Source of the DNA: Lachnospiraceae bacterium
Lineage (GTDB): Bacteria; Bacillota; Clostridia; Lachnospirales; Lachnospiraceae
Assembly (NCBI GenBank): GCA_009780115.1
Contig: WRAQ01000035.1
Span: forward strand, 1-34,758
Length of the DNA: 34,758 bases
Direction: 5' to 3'
The notes under the pieces are model-generated. The model was not told the DNA's origin, ran no database searches, and saw only the letters and a program-made list of their open reading frames with translations. A program made the translations under genes and the position numbers. Below, piece after piece: positions 1 to 8,189 of the stretch. Position 1 is the stretch's first letter; each line of letters starts with the position of its first letter.

Positions 1-1792
1 ACTTAATCGTAACAAGCTTCTTCAGTATCTCGGCGCGGGTTGCGGAAGTGCCGATACCGCTGCCTTTTATTTGCGCCCGCAGTTCATCGTCTTCAATAAA
101 CTGCCCGGCATTTTCCATTGTCAATATCAAGGTCCCGGAATTGTACCTTTTCGGCGGGGTTGTTTCGCCCTCTTTTATCTCCAAACCATTTAATGGTGTT
201 TCCAAGCCCGGTTTCAGAGCCGCCAAAGTTTTGATAAACTCAAGGTCAAAGCTTTCATCATCCCCCTGCTCGTATTGTTCTTCATTTTTTTGCCCCGCTT
301 GCTCTTCGCCCCCGGTTTTCCCTTTACCTTTTCCACTATATGCGTGATTGGCGGCCTTTAGGTATCCCGCATCAGCTAATACCTTAAAACTGGCGAAGAA
401 TTTTTCATTTTTGTTGGCAAAAGTCAAGCTGACCTTTTGATAAACCGCCGGCGGATAAAAAATACTTAAAAAACGGCGGGTGATGATTTCGTATACCTTG
501 GCGGCAACCGGTGTGAGGCTTTCCAAAGCCTTAAGGCCCTGCCCGGTTGGAATAATGGCATAGTGGTCGGTAATTTGCTTATCATTAACATAACGGGTGT
601 TATTTATCTTCTTGTATGCGCCGTTATCTAGTATCTCTGTTGCTAAATCCGCAAGTAATTGATAACCGGTTAAAGCTTTTAGGTTTTTTTCGATTTCTTT
701 GCCAACGGCAGTTGAAAGGACACGGGCATCAGTCCGCGGATAAGTTGCCAGTTTCTTTTCATAAAGTTCCTGGGCAATCCGCAGGGTTTCATCCGGGCTT
801 ATTTTGAAAAACTTGGCGCAATCATTTTGTAATTCGGCTAAATTGTACAATAGCGGGGCATTTTTTTGCTCTTTTTTCTTTTCCGCCGCATCAAGGATGA
901 ACGGCTCACTTTCAGGAGTTAAAAGAAAATCAATCAATTCCTGCGCTGTTTCTTTCGCTTTAAAGCCGTTTTCTTTGTACAATAATGGTGAGTTAAAGTA
1001 ACGGCTTCCGGGGTTTCCTGCAACCCCCTCGACTGCTTTCCACTCCGCTTCAATACTTTTCCCCCCGATTTCTGTCTTGGCCAATACCCGGTAAAACGGG
1101 GTCTTAACAAAGGCACGGATTTCCCGCTCCCGTTTCACCACCATGCCAAGGACACAGGTCATTACCCGCCCGACCGAAATGACGGCTTTGTCAGCTTTTA
1201 AGTAAGATTTAATCGTGCTGCTATATTTCAGGGTCAAAGCGCGGGAAAAATTAATGCCCATCAAATAATCTTCTTTTGCCCTTAAGTAAGCGGCGGCACC
1301 CAGGTTGTCATAGTCCTTTAAATCTTTTGCTTCCCTGATACCACGGCGGATTTCATCTTCAGTCTGCGAATCAATCCAAACCCGGCGGCGCTCTTTACCC
1401 TGATAATTATTACCTAAATTAATTCCGGCTTGTTTTTCAACCAGGCGATAGATATATTCGCCCTCCCGCCCCGAGTCGGTACAGACAAAAATTGTCCCGA
1501 CATCTTCACGGTTTAACAATAAACTGACGATTTTAAACTGCTTTTTTACGTTTTCAATTACTTCGTATTTAAACTCCGCCGGTATAAAAGGAATTGTATT
1601 AAGTGACCAGCGTTTGTATATTGTATCGTACGCTTCGGGATAACTCATTGTCACTAAGTGCCCGACACACCAGGTAAAAATTGCTTCCTCCGATTCCATA
1701 TAACCGTCTTTGTTGGTTGCCCTTAGATTCAGCACCCGCGCAAATTCGCGCGCGACACTAGGTTTTTCTGCTATATAAAGATTTTTTAACAC
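1..1792 (-). CDS. topB: DNA topoisomerase III (3' end beyond the window)
   Basis: Type IA topoisomerase, which cuts and passes single DNA strands to remove negative supercoils and decatenate DNA. The frame opens with the Toprim signature LYIAEKPSVAREF (residues 5-17), then TDSGREGE (105-112), the SVGRVMTCVLGMVVKRE segment (206-222) and the active-site motif YPRTD with its nucleophilic tyrosine at 351. The start is GTG: it overlaps the TAG stop of the upstream ATPase gene by one base and has GGAG about 12 nt upstream, so translation is probably coupled. The C-terminal part continues past base 1, so any zinc-finger tail cannot be seen. It is the last visible gene of an operon starting with the GGDEF/EAL gene. 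Family assignment is firm; TopB rather than TopA is inferred from the N-terminal motif and from the absence of a Cys4 cluster so far. Confidence 0.95.
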   Translation of the reverse strand, partial: MLKNLYIAEKPSVAREFARVLNLRATNKDGYMESEEAIFTWCVGHLVTMSYPEAYDTIYKRWSLNTIPFIPAEFKYEVIENVKKQFKIVSLLLNREDVGTIFVCTDSGREGEYIYRLVEKQAGINLGNNYQGKERRRVWIDSQTEDEIRRGIREAKDLKDYDNLGAAAYLRAKEDYLMGINFSRALTLKYSSTIKSYLKADKAVISVGRVMTCVLGMVVKREREIRAFVKTPFYRVLAKTEIGGKSIEAEWKAVEGVAGNPGSRYFNSPLLYKENGFKAKETAQELIDFLLTPESEPFILDAAEKKKEQKNAPLLYNLAELQNDCAKFFKISPDETLRIAQELYEKKLATYPRTDARVLSTAVGKEIEKNLKALTGYQLLADLATEILDNGAYKKINNTRYVNDKQITDHYAIIPTGQGLKALESLTPVAAKVYEIITRRFLSIFYPPAVYQKVSLTFANKNEKFFASFKVLADAGYLKAANHAYSGKGKGKTGGEEQAGQKNEEQYEQGDDESFDLEFIKTLAALKPGLETPLNGLEIKEGETTPPKRYNSGTLILTMENAGQFIEDDELRAQIKGSGIGTSATRAEILKKLVTIK

Positions 1793-3177
1793 TATAAGTC
1801 ATTAGCTCCAATCAAGTAAATATTTTGTTTAACTTTTGCTTCAAGATTCAATTTTTCATCAAAACGGCCCGCCGAAAACAGATAAATATAATCAACCGAA
1901 AGATTAGCTTTAGCCGCGCAAAAAAGTAACCATTCATAATCATCATAGGTCATCAGCGGTTTCTCAAAGTTGCACAAACCGATTAAGGTTTTCCCGTTTG
2001 AATCATTTGCAACAATATCAATTGTTCCAATACTGCCCTGCCACTGCCCGCAATGCGTGAACTTAAACGGCAGTTTGTCTCCCTTGTTCCACAACTCCAA
2101 TTTCGAAATACAGGCTGATTTATAATAATTCGCTACATAACTTTTGTAGGTCGGGCTAATATGCTTTTGATAAAATTCATTCGGGGTTAAGCGTTTAATA
2201 TCGCTTTGATAAGGATAAAGATAGGTAAAATGAAAATGGACAAAGGGGTTGGCAATCCGGTAATAACCCTTACTGCTACCGGTATTATTTTCCTTTTCGG
2301 AAGTAAAAGAAAATACTTTTTCAACCAGCCCAAGCTCCATTAGATTTTTAAGGTAAACACTAATTTTGGCCCGCGAAAAACCGGTGTGAACATACAAATC
2401 ATTAAGCTTGTGATGACCTTCGGCAATTGTCGAAAGAATCGTATTATAAATACCGGTTTCGCGCAGTTCATCAGCGACAATCCGCTCGGAGTGATGGTGT
2501 AAAAATGCTTGCGGGGCTAAAATATTCTTGCAGATATTTTTTTCAACTGAAAGCGTTTCATCAAAGTACTGCCACATCCCGGGATTTCCGCCCAGAATTG
2601 CATAAGTTTCGATTGCCTCGGTGATTTTGTACTTGTGATAAATAGCGGTGATATCGCAAAAATTCAATTCTTTAACTTTCAAAAACCCTGAAAGTTCATA
2701 AGCTTGCTCGCCGATTCTTGCCACCATACAATTCTCAACCCAGCCAACTTGCGAACTTAGCAAAATTACTAAGACCTGCGCTTTTTTCCATTGGCCATGC
2801 GCAAGCCCGACCAATTTGCTGATAAAAGACGGGCTATTTTTGATAATAAATTGAAAGTCGTCGATAAGCAGAACTTTTTTAGCTTTAGTATTTACTTTGT
2901 TTTTTTCGGTAATCGCTGTGAAAATATCATCATAGTCAGGATATTTGGAAAATTTCGCATTACTTTCAGTTAATTCTTTACCCCACTGGTAAAGCTGTTC
3001 CCGCTCCGAAGCCGGGCGGGCTTTGTAATAATAAGACGGTTTATCCAAAAGAAAATCATTAAGGATTGCCTGCTTCCCTACACCTTTTGCACCGTACATG
3101 ACAATGATTTGGCTGCCGGTCCGCTCATAATATGTATTCAGGTATTTTACTTCTTTATTTCGAATTATAAATGGCAT
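1792..3177 (-). CDS. DUF234/archaeal-ATPase family P-loop protein
   Basis: A 461-residue STAND-like P-loop ATPase of the 'ATP-binding protein, DUF234' type. Visible motifs are Walker A GAKGVGKQ (29-36) and Walker B KVLLIDDF (101-108), then a winged-helix-like segment around 260-300 (LNDLYVHTGFSRAKISVYLKN, in two parts), and a C-terminal DUF234-like nuclease-fold region with IDIVANDSNGKTLIG near 403-417. In this family the ATPase is followed by a winged helix and a PD-(D/E)XK-like tail; cellular roles are poorly known. The start ATG overlaps the end of the GGDEF/EAL gene by 13 nt and the stop overlaps topB by 1 nt, so the three genes form one transcript. Function in DNA metabolism is only suggested by the topB neighbour. 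Confidence 0.85.
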   Translation of the reverse strand: MPFIIRNKEVKYLNTYYERTGSQIIVMYGAKGVGKQAILNDFLLDKPSYYYKARPASEREQLYQWGKELTESNAKFSKYPDYDDIFTAITEKNKVNTKAKKVLLIDDFQFIIKNSPSFISKLVGLAHGQWKKAQVLVILLSSQVGWVENCMVARIGEQAYELSGFLKVKELNFCDITAIYHKYKITEAIETYAILGGNPGMWQYFDETLSVEKNICKNILAPQAFLHHHSERIVADELRETGIYNTILSTIAEGHHKLNDLYVHTGFSRAKISVYLKNLMELGLVEKVFSFTSEKENNTGSSKGYYRIANPFVHFHFTYLYPYQSDIKRLTPNEFYQKHISPTYKSYVANYYKSACISKLELWNKGDKLPFKFTHCGQWQGSIGTIDIVANDSNGKTLIGLCNFEKPLMTYDDYEWLLFCAAKANLSVDYIYLFSAGRFDEKLNLEAKVKQNIYLIGANDL

Positions 3178-4886
3178 AATACTTTCTTCTCAATATCTTC
3201 AGCAGGCATTGGCCGGTTAAGATAATAACCCTGAATGCCGTCACAGCCGATTGATTCCAAATAAGTGTATTGTTCCTCGGTCTCAACACCTTCCGCAATC
3301 GTTTCAAAGCCGAGTTTTCTCACCATATAAATAATGGATTCAGTGATGACTTTTGTATTTTCATCAAAGAGGATGGTATCGACAAAACTCTTGTCAATTT
3401 TCAGGGTCGTAATCGGCAAGCCCTTTAAATAGGATAAAGAGGAATAACCGGTCCCGAAATCGTCAAGAGAAATACGGATTCCGTAATCCCGCAAGACATG
3501 TAACTTGTCAGTTATTTCTTTAAAATCATTAATTAAAACACTTTCAGTAATTTCCAATTCAATTTCATCGTGATTGACACCATAACGGCCAATTGTATCA
3601 ATTACCGTATCAATAAAATCTTCCTGGGCATACTGAATCGCCGAAATATTGAGGGACAAAATCATCGGGTAATTGTATTGTTTGCGCCATTCGGCATAAG
3701 TCCTGATACTCTCGTCCATGACCCAGGCCCCAATTGGCACAATCGTCCCGTTTTTTTCCGCAATCGGGATAAATTGCATCGGGCTAATCATTTTGCCGTC
3801 CTGGTCGCGCCAGCGGATCAGCGCTTCTACCCCGCGTAGTTTTTTTCCTTTAATACTGTATTGCGGTTGAAAATTGAGGGAAAAGTTTTGGCTGAAAACT
3901 GCTTCTTTTAATTTATTTTCGATTGAAATATTTTGCAAATAATCTTGTAAAATCGGTGCATCAAAATATTTGACCGAATTAGTCCCGAGGCTTTTTGCCT
4001 TAAACATAACAATTTCAGCGCAGTTAATCAGTTCAAGAGTCGAGGTTGCCGCTTCCGGGTACTCGGCGATGCCAATGCTGACCGAAAGGATTAATTCTTG
4101 CTGGTTGCTCATATAAAAAGGCCATTTAAGGCGGTCATAAATCGCGGTGGTAATAATATCAACGCTGCGATGGCCAACGGGGTCATAAACAGCGATGCAA
4201 TAAGAGTCGGCATTAAAATGCGATACAACAACGTTATCGCTTTTGAAATCAGCTAAAAACTGGCCGAATTGCTGGACTACTTCATCACCAATAACCATGC
4301 CGAAGGCATCATTGATTTTACGAAATTCATCGATATTAACAAACAAAACCGCAATGATATCTTTTTTCTTTTCCGCATCACGGATAAAGTCAGCAAGCAG
4401 GCGGACAAAATAATTACGGTTATACAAACCGGTCAAGATATCATAATAAGCCATATAGGTGAGTTCATCGTTGGCGTTTTTGATTTTGGTAATATCATTA
4501 AAACGGAGGATTTTGTCAGTCGGTTCCCTCTTCTCATCGTATATAACAGTTACGCTTAATTCAACCCAAGTCTTGCCATTACGCAGCTTGATAATGGTAC
4601 TATTGTTCTCAATCCCGGTTTTTTCCAAGTTGAGCATTTCCCGTAAGGGAATGGCGTATTCTATTTCGATTGCATTAAAAATTTCGGTCAAGTCTTTTAC
4701 TTCTTTAATCTCAAAATCAAAGAAGTAGTTCCAATTGCTGACGGTGCTGATGGTATTATCGAGCAAATTCTGGTAGATATAAGCACGGTCGGAGGAATCG
4801 CATATCAGGCGGTACATTTTTTCTGAGTTGGTTAGTTGGGCACACTTGGCTGTCAAAAAATCGATTTGATAGTTTAAATCGTCCAT
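3165..4886 (-). CDS. Cytoplasmic PAS-like/degenerate GGDEF/EAL protein (c-di-GMP phosphodiesterase candidate)
   Basis: A 573-residue protein with no membrane segment. A PAS-like region (about 30-135) is followed by a GGDEF domain starting at LTGLYNRNYF (151-160) and an EAL domain. The GGDEF signature is replaced by NADSY (225-229), so diguanylate cyclase activity is unlikely; such domains often bind GTP as an allosteric input. The EAL domain looks complete: EALIRW (354-359), DDFGTGYSS, LKIDKSFV and EGVET, which points to hydrolysis of c-di-GMP to pGpG. AGGAG lies 8 nt before the ATG. It is first in the operon with the ATPase and topB. A pair of 10-bp direct repeats (4927 and 4946) lies upstream but may belong to the ncRNA candidate there. 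Confidence 0.92.
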   Translation of the reverse strand: MDDLNYQIDFLTAKCAQLTNSEKMYRLICDSSDRAYIYQNLLDNTISTVSNWNYFFDFEIKEVKDLTEIFNAIEIEYAIPLREMLNLEKTGIENNSTIIKLRNGKTWVELSVTVIYDEKREPTDKILRFNDITKIKNANDELTYMAYYDILTGLYNRNYFVRLLADFIRDAEKKKDIIAVLFVNIDEFRKINDAFGMVIGDEVVQQFGQFLADFKSDNVVVSHFNADSYCIAVYDPVGHRSVDIITTAIYDRLKWPFYMSNQQELILSVSIGIAEYPEAATSTLELINCAEIVMFKAKSLGTNSVKYFDAPILQDYLQNISIENKLKEAVFSQNFSLNFQPQYSIKGKKLRGVEALIRWRDQDGKMISPMQFIPIAEKNGTIVPIGAWVMDESIRTYAEWRKQYNYPMILSLNISAIQYAQEDFIDTVIDTIGRYGVNHDEIELEITESVLINDFKEITDKLHVLRDYGIRISLDDFGTGYSSLSYLKGLPITTLKIDKSFVDTILFDENTKVITESIIYMVRKLGFETIAEGVETEEQYTYLESIGCDGIQGYYLNRPMPAEDIEKKVLCHL

Positions 4887-4916
4887 GGTTGGCTCCTACT
4901 TTGTTTATAATTATTT

Positions 4917-5141
4917 AGTACACTAGGTTAGTTAAGTTGTGCTTTGTTAGTTAAGATACTACGTAAGCCAAACAATAAACACTCTCCGTCACTACGGCCT
5001 AATTGGTTCCAATTCATATTTTCTTTCGGGAAGAAGGCGGCCTAAGGTTCCTGCGAGTTGTTTTTGTTTAACTTACTCATAGCAGGACTAAATTTTGCAA
5101 TTTAGTCATTTCCTAGTAAGTATAGGCTCTGTACTATTTTT
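4917..5141 (+). ncRNA. Candidate rod-shaped ncRNA (6S-like?)
   Basis: This 272-nt gene-free stretch between asd and the EAL gene has features of an independent plus-strand RNA. TATAAT stands at 4906-4911, about 6 nt before the first paired base. TAGTACA (4916-4922) can pair with TGTACTA (5130-5136), which is directly followed by TTTTTATT. Inside, CTAGG (4923-4927) can pair with CCTAG (5112-5116), GTTAAGTTG (4931-4939) with CAATTTAGT (5098-5106, three G-U pairs) and AGTTAAG (4949-4955) with TTTAACT (5067-5073). A small apical hairpin TTCTT/AAGAA lies near 5020, the midpoint. A local 9-bp hairpin (5086-5107) competes with the long-range pairing. A rod closed at its ends resembles 6S RNA, but I recognise no conserved 6S sequence and no clear -35. 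Confidence 0.35.
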
Positions 5142-5158
5142 ATTAATATGGCCTTATT

Positions 5159-6244
5159 CTATTTCTTTGTAATATAGCCTTGTGCTTTAAGTAGTTCGGC
5201 GGATAGTACGGCGCCGCCCGCTGCCCCCCGGACGGTATTGTGCGAAAGGCCGATGAACTTGAAGTCAAAGTAGTGGTCTTCGCGGACACGTCCGACACTG
5301 ATAGCCATTCCGTTTTCGCAGTCTACATCAAGTTTGACCTGCGGGCGGTCGTCCGCTTCGTGGTAATGCATGAATTGCTTCGGCGCACTGGGTAGGTTTA
5401 GCTCCTGCGGCAGCCCTTTGAAATTTTTGATTTTTTCAATTAATTGCTCCCGGGTTGGTTTATTTTTGAACTTAACAAATACCGCGGCAGTATGCCCATC
5501 TAAAAGGGGGACCCGCAAGCATTGGCAGGTGATAACCGGGCCGGCCGCCGGGACGATAGCATCCTCCTTTATTTCACCCAAAATGCGTAACGGCTCTTTT
5601 TCACTTTTTTCTTCTTCACCACCAATATAAGGAATTAGATTGCCAACCATTTCCGGCCAATCGGTAAAATTCTTGCCGGCCCCGGAAATGGCCTGATAGG
5701 TGCAGGCAACAACTTCGGTTGGCTCAAATTCTTTCCATGCCGCAAGGATTGGAACATAACTTTGAATTGAACAATTCGGTTTAACCGTAATAAAACCACG
5801 CTTACTTCCAAGGCGCTTGCGCTGTTGTTCAATTATTCCGGCATGTTCCGGATTAAGTTCCGGCATAATCATCGGTACGTCAGGTGTCCAGCGATGGGCG
5901 GAATTGTTGGACACAACCGGGATATCGGCGCGGGCATAATCCTCTTCTATCTTTTTGATTTCATCTTTGCTCATTTCAACGGCGCTGAAAACAAAGTCAA
6001 CTTCACTTGCGACTTTTTCAACTTCATTGACATTTAAAACGATTAGGTTTTTAACCGCTTCCGGCATCGGGCTGTCCATTTTCCAACGCCCCGCTGTCGC
6101 ATTCTCATATGTCTGCCCGGCAGAGCGGGGAGAAGCAGCAATGGTGGTTACTTCGAACCAAGGGTGGTTCTCTAAAAGGGAAATAAAACGTTGCCCAACC
6201 ATACCGGTCCCGCCTAAAATACCTACTCGCAATTTTTCATCCAT
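5159..6244 (-). CDS. asd: Aspartate-semialdehyde dehydrogenase
   Basis: Converts aspartyl phosphate to aspartate semialdehyde with NADPH, the branch point to lysine/diaminopimelate, threonine and methionine. At 361 residues it matches the archaeal/fungal-type subfamily that is common in Clostridia. The NADP-binding loop GILGGTGMVGQRF is at 8-20, the catalytic cysteine lies in VKPNCSIQSYV, and SGAGKN, GHTAAVFV and the C-terminal RGAAGGAVL segment are present. The ATG has AGAGGAT about 8 nt upstream. A TTGATA-17-TAAGAT promoter lies only about 35 nt before the start, leaving no room for a riboswitch. It is divergent from the ABC gene and no clear rho-independent terminator follows it on its own strand. 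Confidence 0.96.
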   Translation of the reverse strand: MDEKLRVGILGGTGMVGQRFISLLENHPWFEVTTIAASPRSAGQTYENATAGRWKMDSPMPEAVKNLIVLNVNEVEKVASEVDFVFSAVEMSKDEIKKIEEDYARADIPVVSNNSAHRWTPDVPMIMPELNPEHAGIIEQQRKRLGSKRGFITVKPNCSIQSYVPILAAWKEFEPTEVVACTYQAISGAGKNFTDWPEMVGNLIPYIGGEEEKSEKEPLRILGEIKEDAIVPAAGPVITCQCLRVPLLDGHTAAVFVKFKNKPTREQLIEKIKNFKGLPQELNLPSAPKQFMHYHEADDRPQVKLDVDCENGMAISVGRVREDHYFDFKFIGLSHNTVRGAAGGAVLSAELLKAQGYITKK

Positions 6245-6284
6245 TTGTAAATCCTCTTTTCATTTATGGTTAAATCAGAATTTA

Positions 6285-6313
6285 ATCTTAACATAACTCA
6301 ATACTTATATCAA
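6285..6313 (-). promoter_or_regulatory. Promoter of asd
   Basis: On the minus strand TTGATA (6308-6313) and TAAGAT (6285-6290) are separated by 17 bp. Transcription would start about 35 nt before the asd ATG. Confidence 0.6.
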
Positions 6314-6436
6314 TACATTTTTCGCATACTTTACTTTGTTTTTCGCATTATAAAATGTAAAATATTGTATTTAACCAAATTAAACCAAACCGAAAAAAGC
6401 AACTCACACAACCCTTTGCTTTTCATAAAGTATAAT

Positions 6437-7186
6437 ATGGATAATATATTAGACTGCAAAGATATAAGCTTTTCATATCATAGCCTGACCGGGGAAACGA
6501 TTGCCCTTTCACATATTAGCTTTCAAGTAAAAAAAGGAGAATTTCTTGCCATCGTCGGGCCATCCGGCTGCGGCAAATCGACTTTGCTTTCAATTATTGC
6601 CGGCCTGATTGAACCCGAACTCGGCGCAATCGTTTTAAGCAATAATACCCGGATTGGTTATATGCTTCAGCATGACCATTTACTTGACTGGCGCACAATA
6701 TACAAAAATGTTTTGCTTGGCCCGGAGATTAACCGGACACTGACTCCGGAAAAAGAAGAATATGCCTTAAAACTCTTAAATGATTATGGGCTTTATCGTT
6801 TTAGGAATAAACGCCCGGGTGAGCTTTCGGGCGGAATGAAACAACGTGCCGCTTTGATTCGGACGATGATGATGGACCCTGAACTTCTGCTGCTTGATGA
6901 ACCGTTCAGCGCCCTTGACTACCAAACCCGCCTCCTTGTTTCCGCCGATATCGGAACGATTATCAAAGAGGCAAAAAAAACCGCTATTTTAGTAACCCAT
7001 GATTTGTCAGAAGCAATCAGTCTTGCCGACCGGGTGATTGTTTTATCGCAGCGGCCGGCCACAATTAAAAGCATCTTTGATATAAAATTGACAAAACTGG
7101 AAGAAGGGCCGCTAGCTGCCCGGAATGCCCCGGAATTTAAGGGCTATTTTAAAAAATTATGGGAAGAGTTTCAATGTGACAATTAA
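6437..7186 (+). CDS. ABC transporter ATP-binding protein, NitT/TauT (SsuB/TauB-like) type
   Basis: A 249-residue ATPase that would power an importer for nitrate-, sulfonate- or pyrimidine/thiamine-precursor-like solutes. Walker A GPSGCGKS (41-48), Q-loop MLQHDHLLDW, signature LSGGMKQR (130-137), Walker B LLLLDEP (150-156) and the H-loop LVTHD are intact. The LQHDHLLDWRT segment after the Q-loop is typical of the NitT/TauT family. I chose ATG 6437 because similarity begins there; the 57 residues upstream in frame are AT-rich and unlike protein. The ribosome binding site is weak, and TATAAT directly abuts the ATG. The permease gene follows after 111 bp that contain strong inverted repeats. No substrate-binding protein gene is adjacent, so the substrate is unknown. 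Confidence 0.9.
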   Translation: MDNILDCKDISFSYHSLTGETIALSHISFQVKKGEFLAIVGPSGCGKSTLLSIIAGLIEPELGAIVLSNNTRIGYMLQHDHLLDWRTIYKNVLLGPEINRTLTPEKEEYALKLLNDYGLYRFRNKRPGELSGGMKQRAALIRTMMMDPELLLLDEPFSALDYQTRLLVSADIGTIIKEAKKTAILVTHDLSEAISLADRVIVLSQRPATIKSIFDIKLTKLEEGPLAARNAPEFKGYFKKLWEEFQCDN

Positions 7187-7190
7187 TCAT

Positions 7191-7213
7191 GAAGAATGGC
7201 AATACCATTCTTC
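7191..7213 (+). repeat. Perfect 9-bp stem-loop after the ABC ATPase gene
   Basis: GAAGAATGG and CCATTCTTC flank a CAATA loop, 4 nt after the ATPase stop codon. No U-run follows, so it is a processing or stability hairpin rather than a terminator. Confidence 0.6.
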
Positions 7214-7215
7214 CC

Positions 7216-7281
7216 AAGCGAAGCTTTAGATATTATTAGTCATAGTTCTCAATATGACTTAGAATATCTCTTCGCTTTAAT
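7216..7281 (+). repeat. Nested imperfect palindrome in the ATPase-permease gap
   Basis: AAGCGAAG pairs with CTTCGCTT, AGATATT with AATATCT and AGTCATA with TATGACT in nested order, giving a long three-part stem that ends about 16 nt before the permease start and close to its GAAGGGA ribosome binding site. It could tune permease translation or be a small inserted palindrome. Confidence 0.5.
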
Positions 7282-7297
7282 ACGAAGGGATAACCTT

Positions 7298-8134
7298 ATG
7301 AATACACAAACAACCAACACTAAAAAACAAACGTTAACTTCGCAAGAACTTTTCTTAAGGCGGCACCGGATCCGGCACCGCAGTATTACCGCATGCCGCT
7401 TCCTTATCCTCTTTGTTTTCCTTTTTATCTGGGAATTATCAGCCCAAATGAAATGGATTGATTCTTTCTTTTTTTCCAGCCCGTCGCTGGTACTAAAATG
7501 CTTCCTCGATATGCTTTATGATTTGAGCTTTTTTACCCATACCGGTGTCACTCTATTGGAAACATTGATAAGCTTCGTGATACTTTTCTTTATTTGTATG
7601 GCGGTTGCGACTCTGCTTTGGGTTTCACCGCTATTATCAGAAATCATGGAACCTTATCTTGTCATCTTAAATAGCCTGCCCAAATCAGCATTAGCCCCGC
7701 TTTTTATCGTCTGGCTTGGAACCGGCCTGAAAACTATCGTTGTCGCCGGTATTTCGGTAGCGCTTTTTGGTTCGATAATCAGTCTTTATACCGGTTTTAT
7801 GCAGGTTGATGCGGAAAAACTAAAATTAATCCGGACCTTAGGCGGCAACAAAAAAGATGCTTTCATAAAAGTAGTGTTACCGGCTTCGATACCGGTAATC
7901 TTAAGCAATATGAAAGTAAATATCGGCCTTGCGTTAGTCGGGGTTATTATCGGTGAGTTTCTTGCCGCGAGGCGCGGGCTTGGTTACTTAATTATTTATG
8001 GTTCGCAGGTCTTCCAATTAAATATGGTGATAACTTCGATTATTATCCTGTGTTTTATTGCGGTAGGGTTGTATCAGATTATTCAGTTTCTTGAGCATAT
8101 GTACAAAAAAAGCCGTGGGGGGCGGCATTTTTAA
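7298..8134 (+). CDS. ABC transporter permease, NitT/TauT (SsuC/TauC-like) type
   Basis: A 278-residue inner-membrane permease with about six hydrophobic helices. The first is LILFVFLFIWELS. The EAA loop EKLKLIRTLGGNKKDAF continues into IKVVLPASIPVILSN, as in BPD_transp_1 permeases, and the C-terminal IGEFLAARRGLGYLI is typical of the NitT/TauT group. I chose ATG 7298 because GAAGGGA lies 8 nt before it; an in-frame ATG at 7196 would place an inverted repeat inside the protein. The last residues (KKSRGGRHF) are encoded by the first of two tandem GC-rich hairpins that form the terminator. Partner of the ATPase upstream; the binding protein must be encoded elsewhere if the system works. Confidence 0.88.
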   Translation: MNTQTTNTKKQTLTSQELFLRRHRIRHRSITACRFLILFVFLFIWELSAQMKWIDSFFFSSPSLVLKCFLDMLYDLSFFTHTGVTLLETLISFVILFFICMAVATLLWVSPLLSEIMEPYLVILNSLPKSALAPLFIVWLGTGLKTIVVAGISVALFGSIISLYTGFMQVDAEKLKLIRTLGGNKKDAFIKVVLPASIPVILSNMKVNIGLALVGVIIGEFLAARRGLGYLIIYGSQVFQLNMVITSIIILCFIAVGLYQIIQFLEHMYKKSRGGRHF

Positions 8135-8158
8135 AAAGCCGCGGGGGGGCGGCATTTT
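8105..8158. terminator. Tandem-duplicated bidirectional terminator
   Basis: Two copies of a roughly 26-bp unit, A-tract + GCCG + G-run + CGGC + T-tract, stand head to tail between the convergent permease and lacI genes. GCCG/CGGC stems are at 8112-8115/8123-8126 and 8138-8141/8150-8153. T-runs flank both sides, so both genes can terminate here. The first copy overlaps the permease coding end. Confidence 0.7.
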
Positions 8159-8189
8159 GAAGCTTTTGACGACAGCATTATTTTTCACC

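Noticed and set aside
4887-5158. A c-di-GMP riboswitch before the EAL gene
   Set aside because: I looked on both strands for the GEMM-I and class II core sequences and found neither; the pairing seen favours an independent plus-strand RNA.
6245-6310. A lysine riboswitch before asd
   Set aside because: The predicted promoter leaves only about 35 nt of leader and no riboswitch core is present.
6266-6436. A 57-residue N-terminal extension of the ABC ATPase
   Set aside because: AT-rich, not protein-like, no ribosome binding site, and it overlaps the asd promoter region; ATPase similarity begins at 6437.
6431-6436. TATAAT as a promoter -10 for the ABC ATPase gene
   Set aside because: It directly abuts the ATG, so the transcript would start inside the gene, and there is no -35 at a suitable distance.
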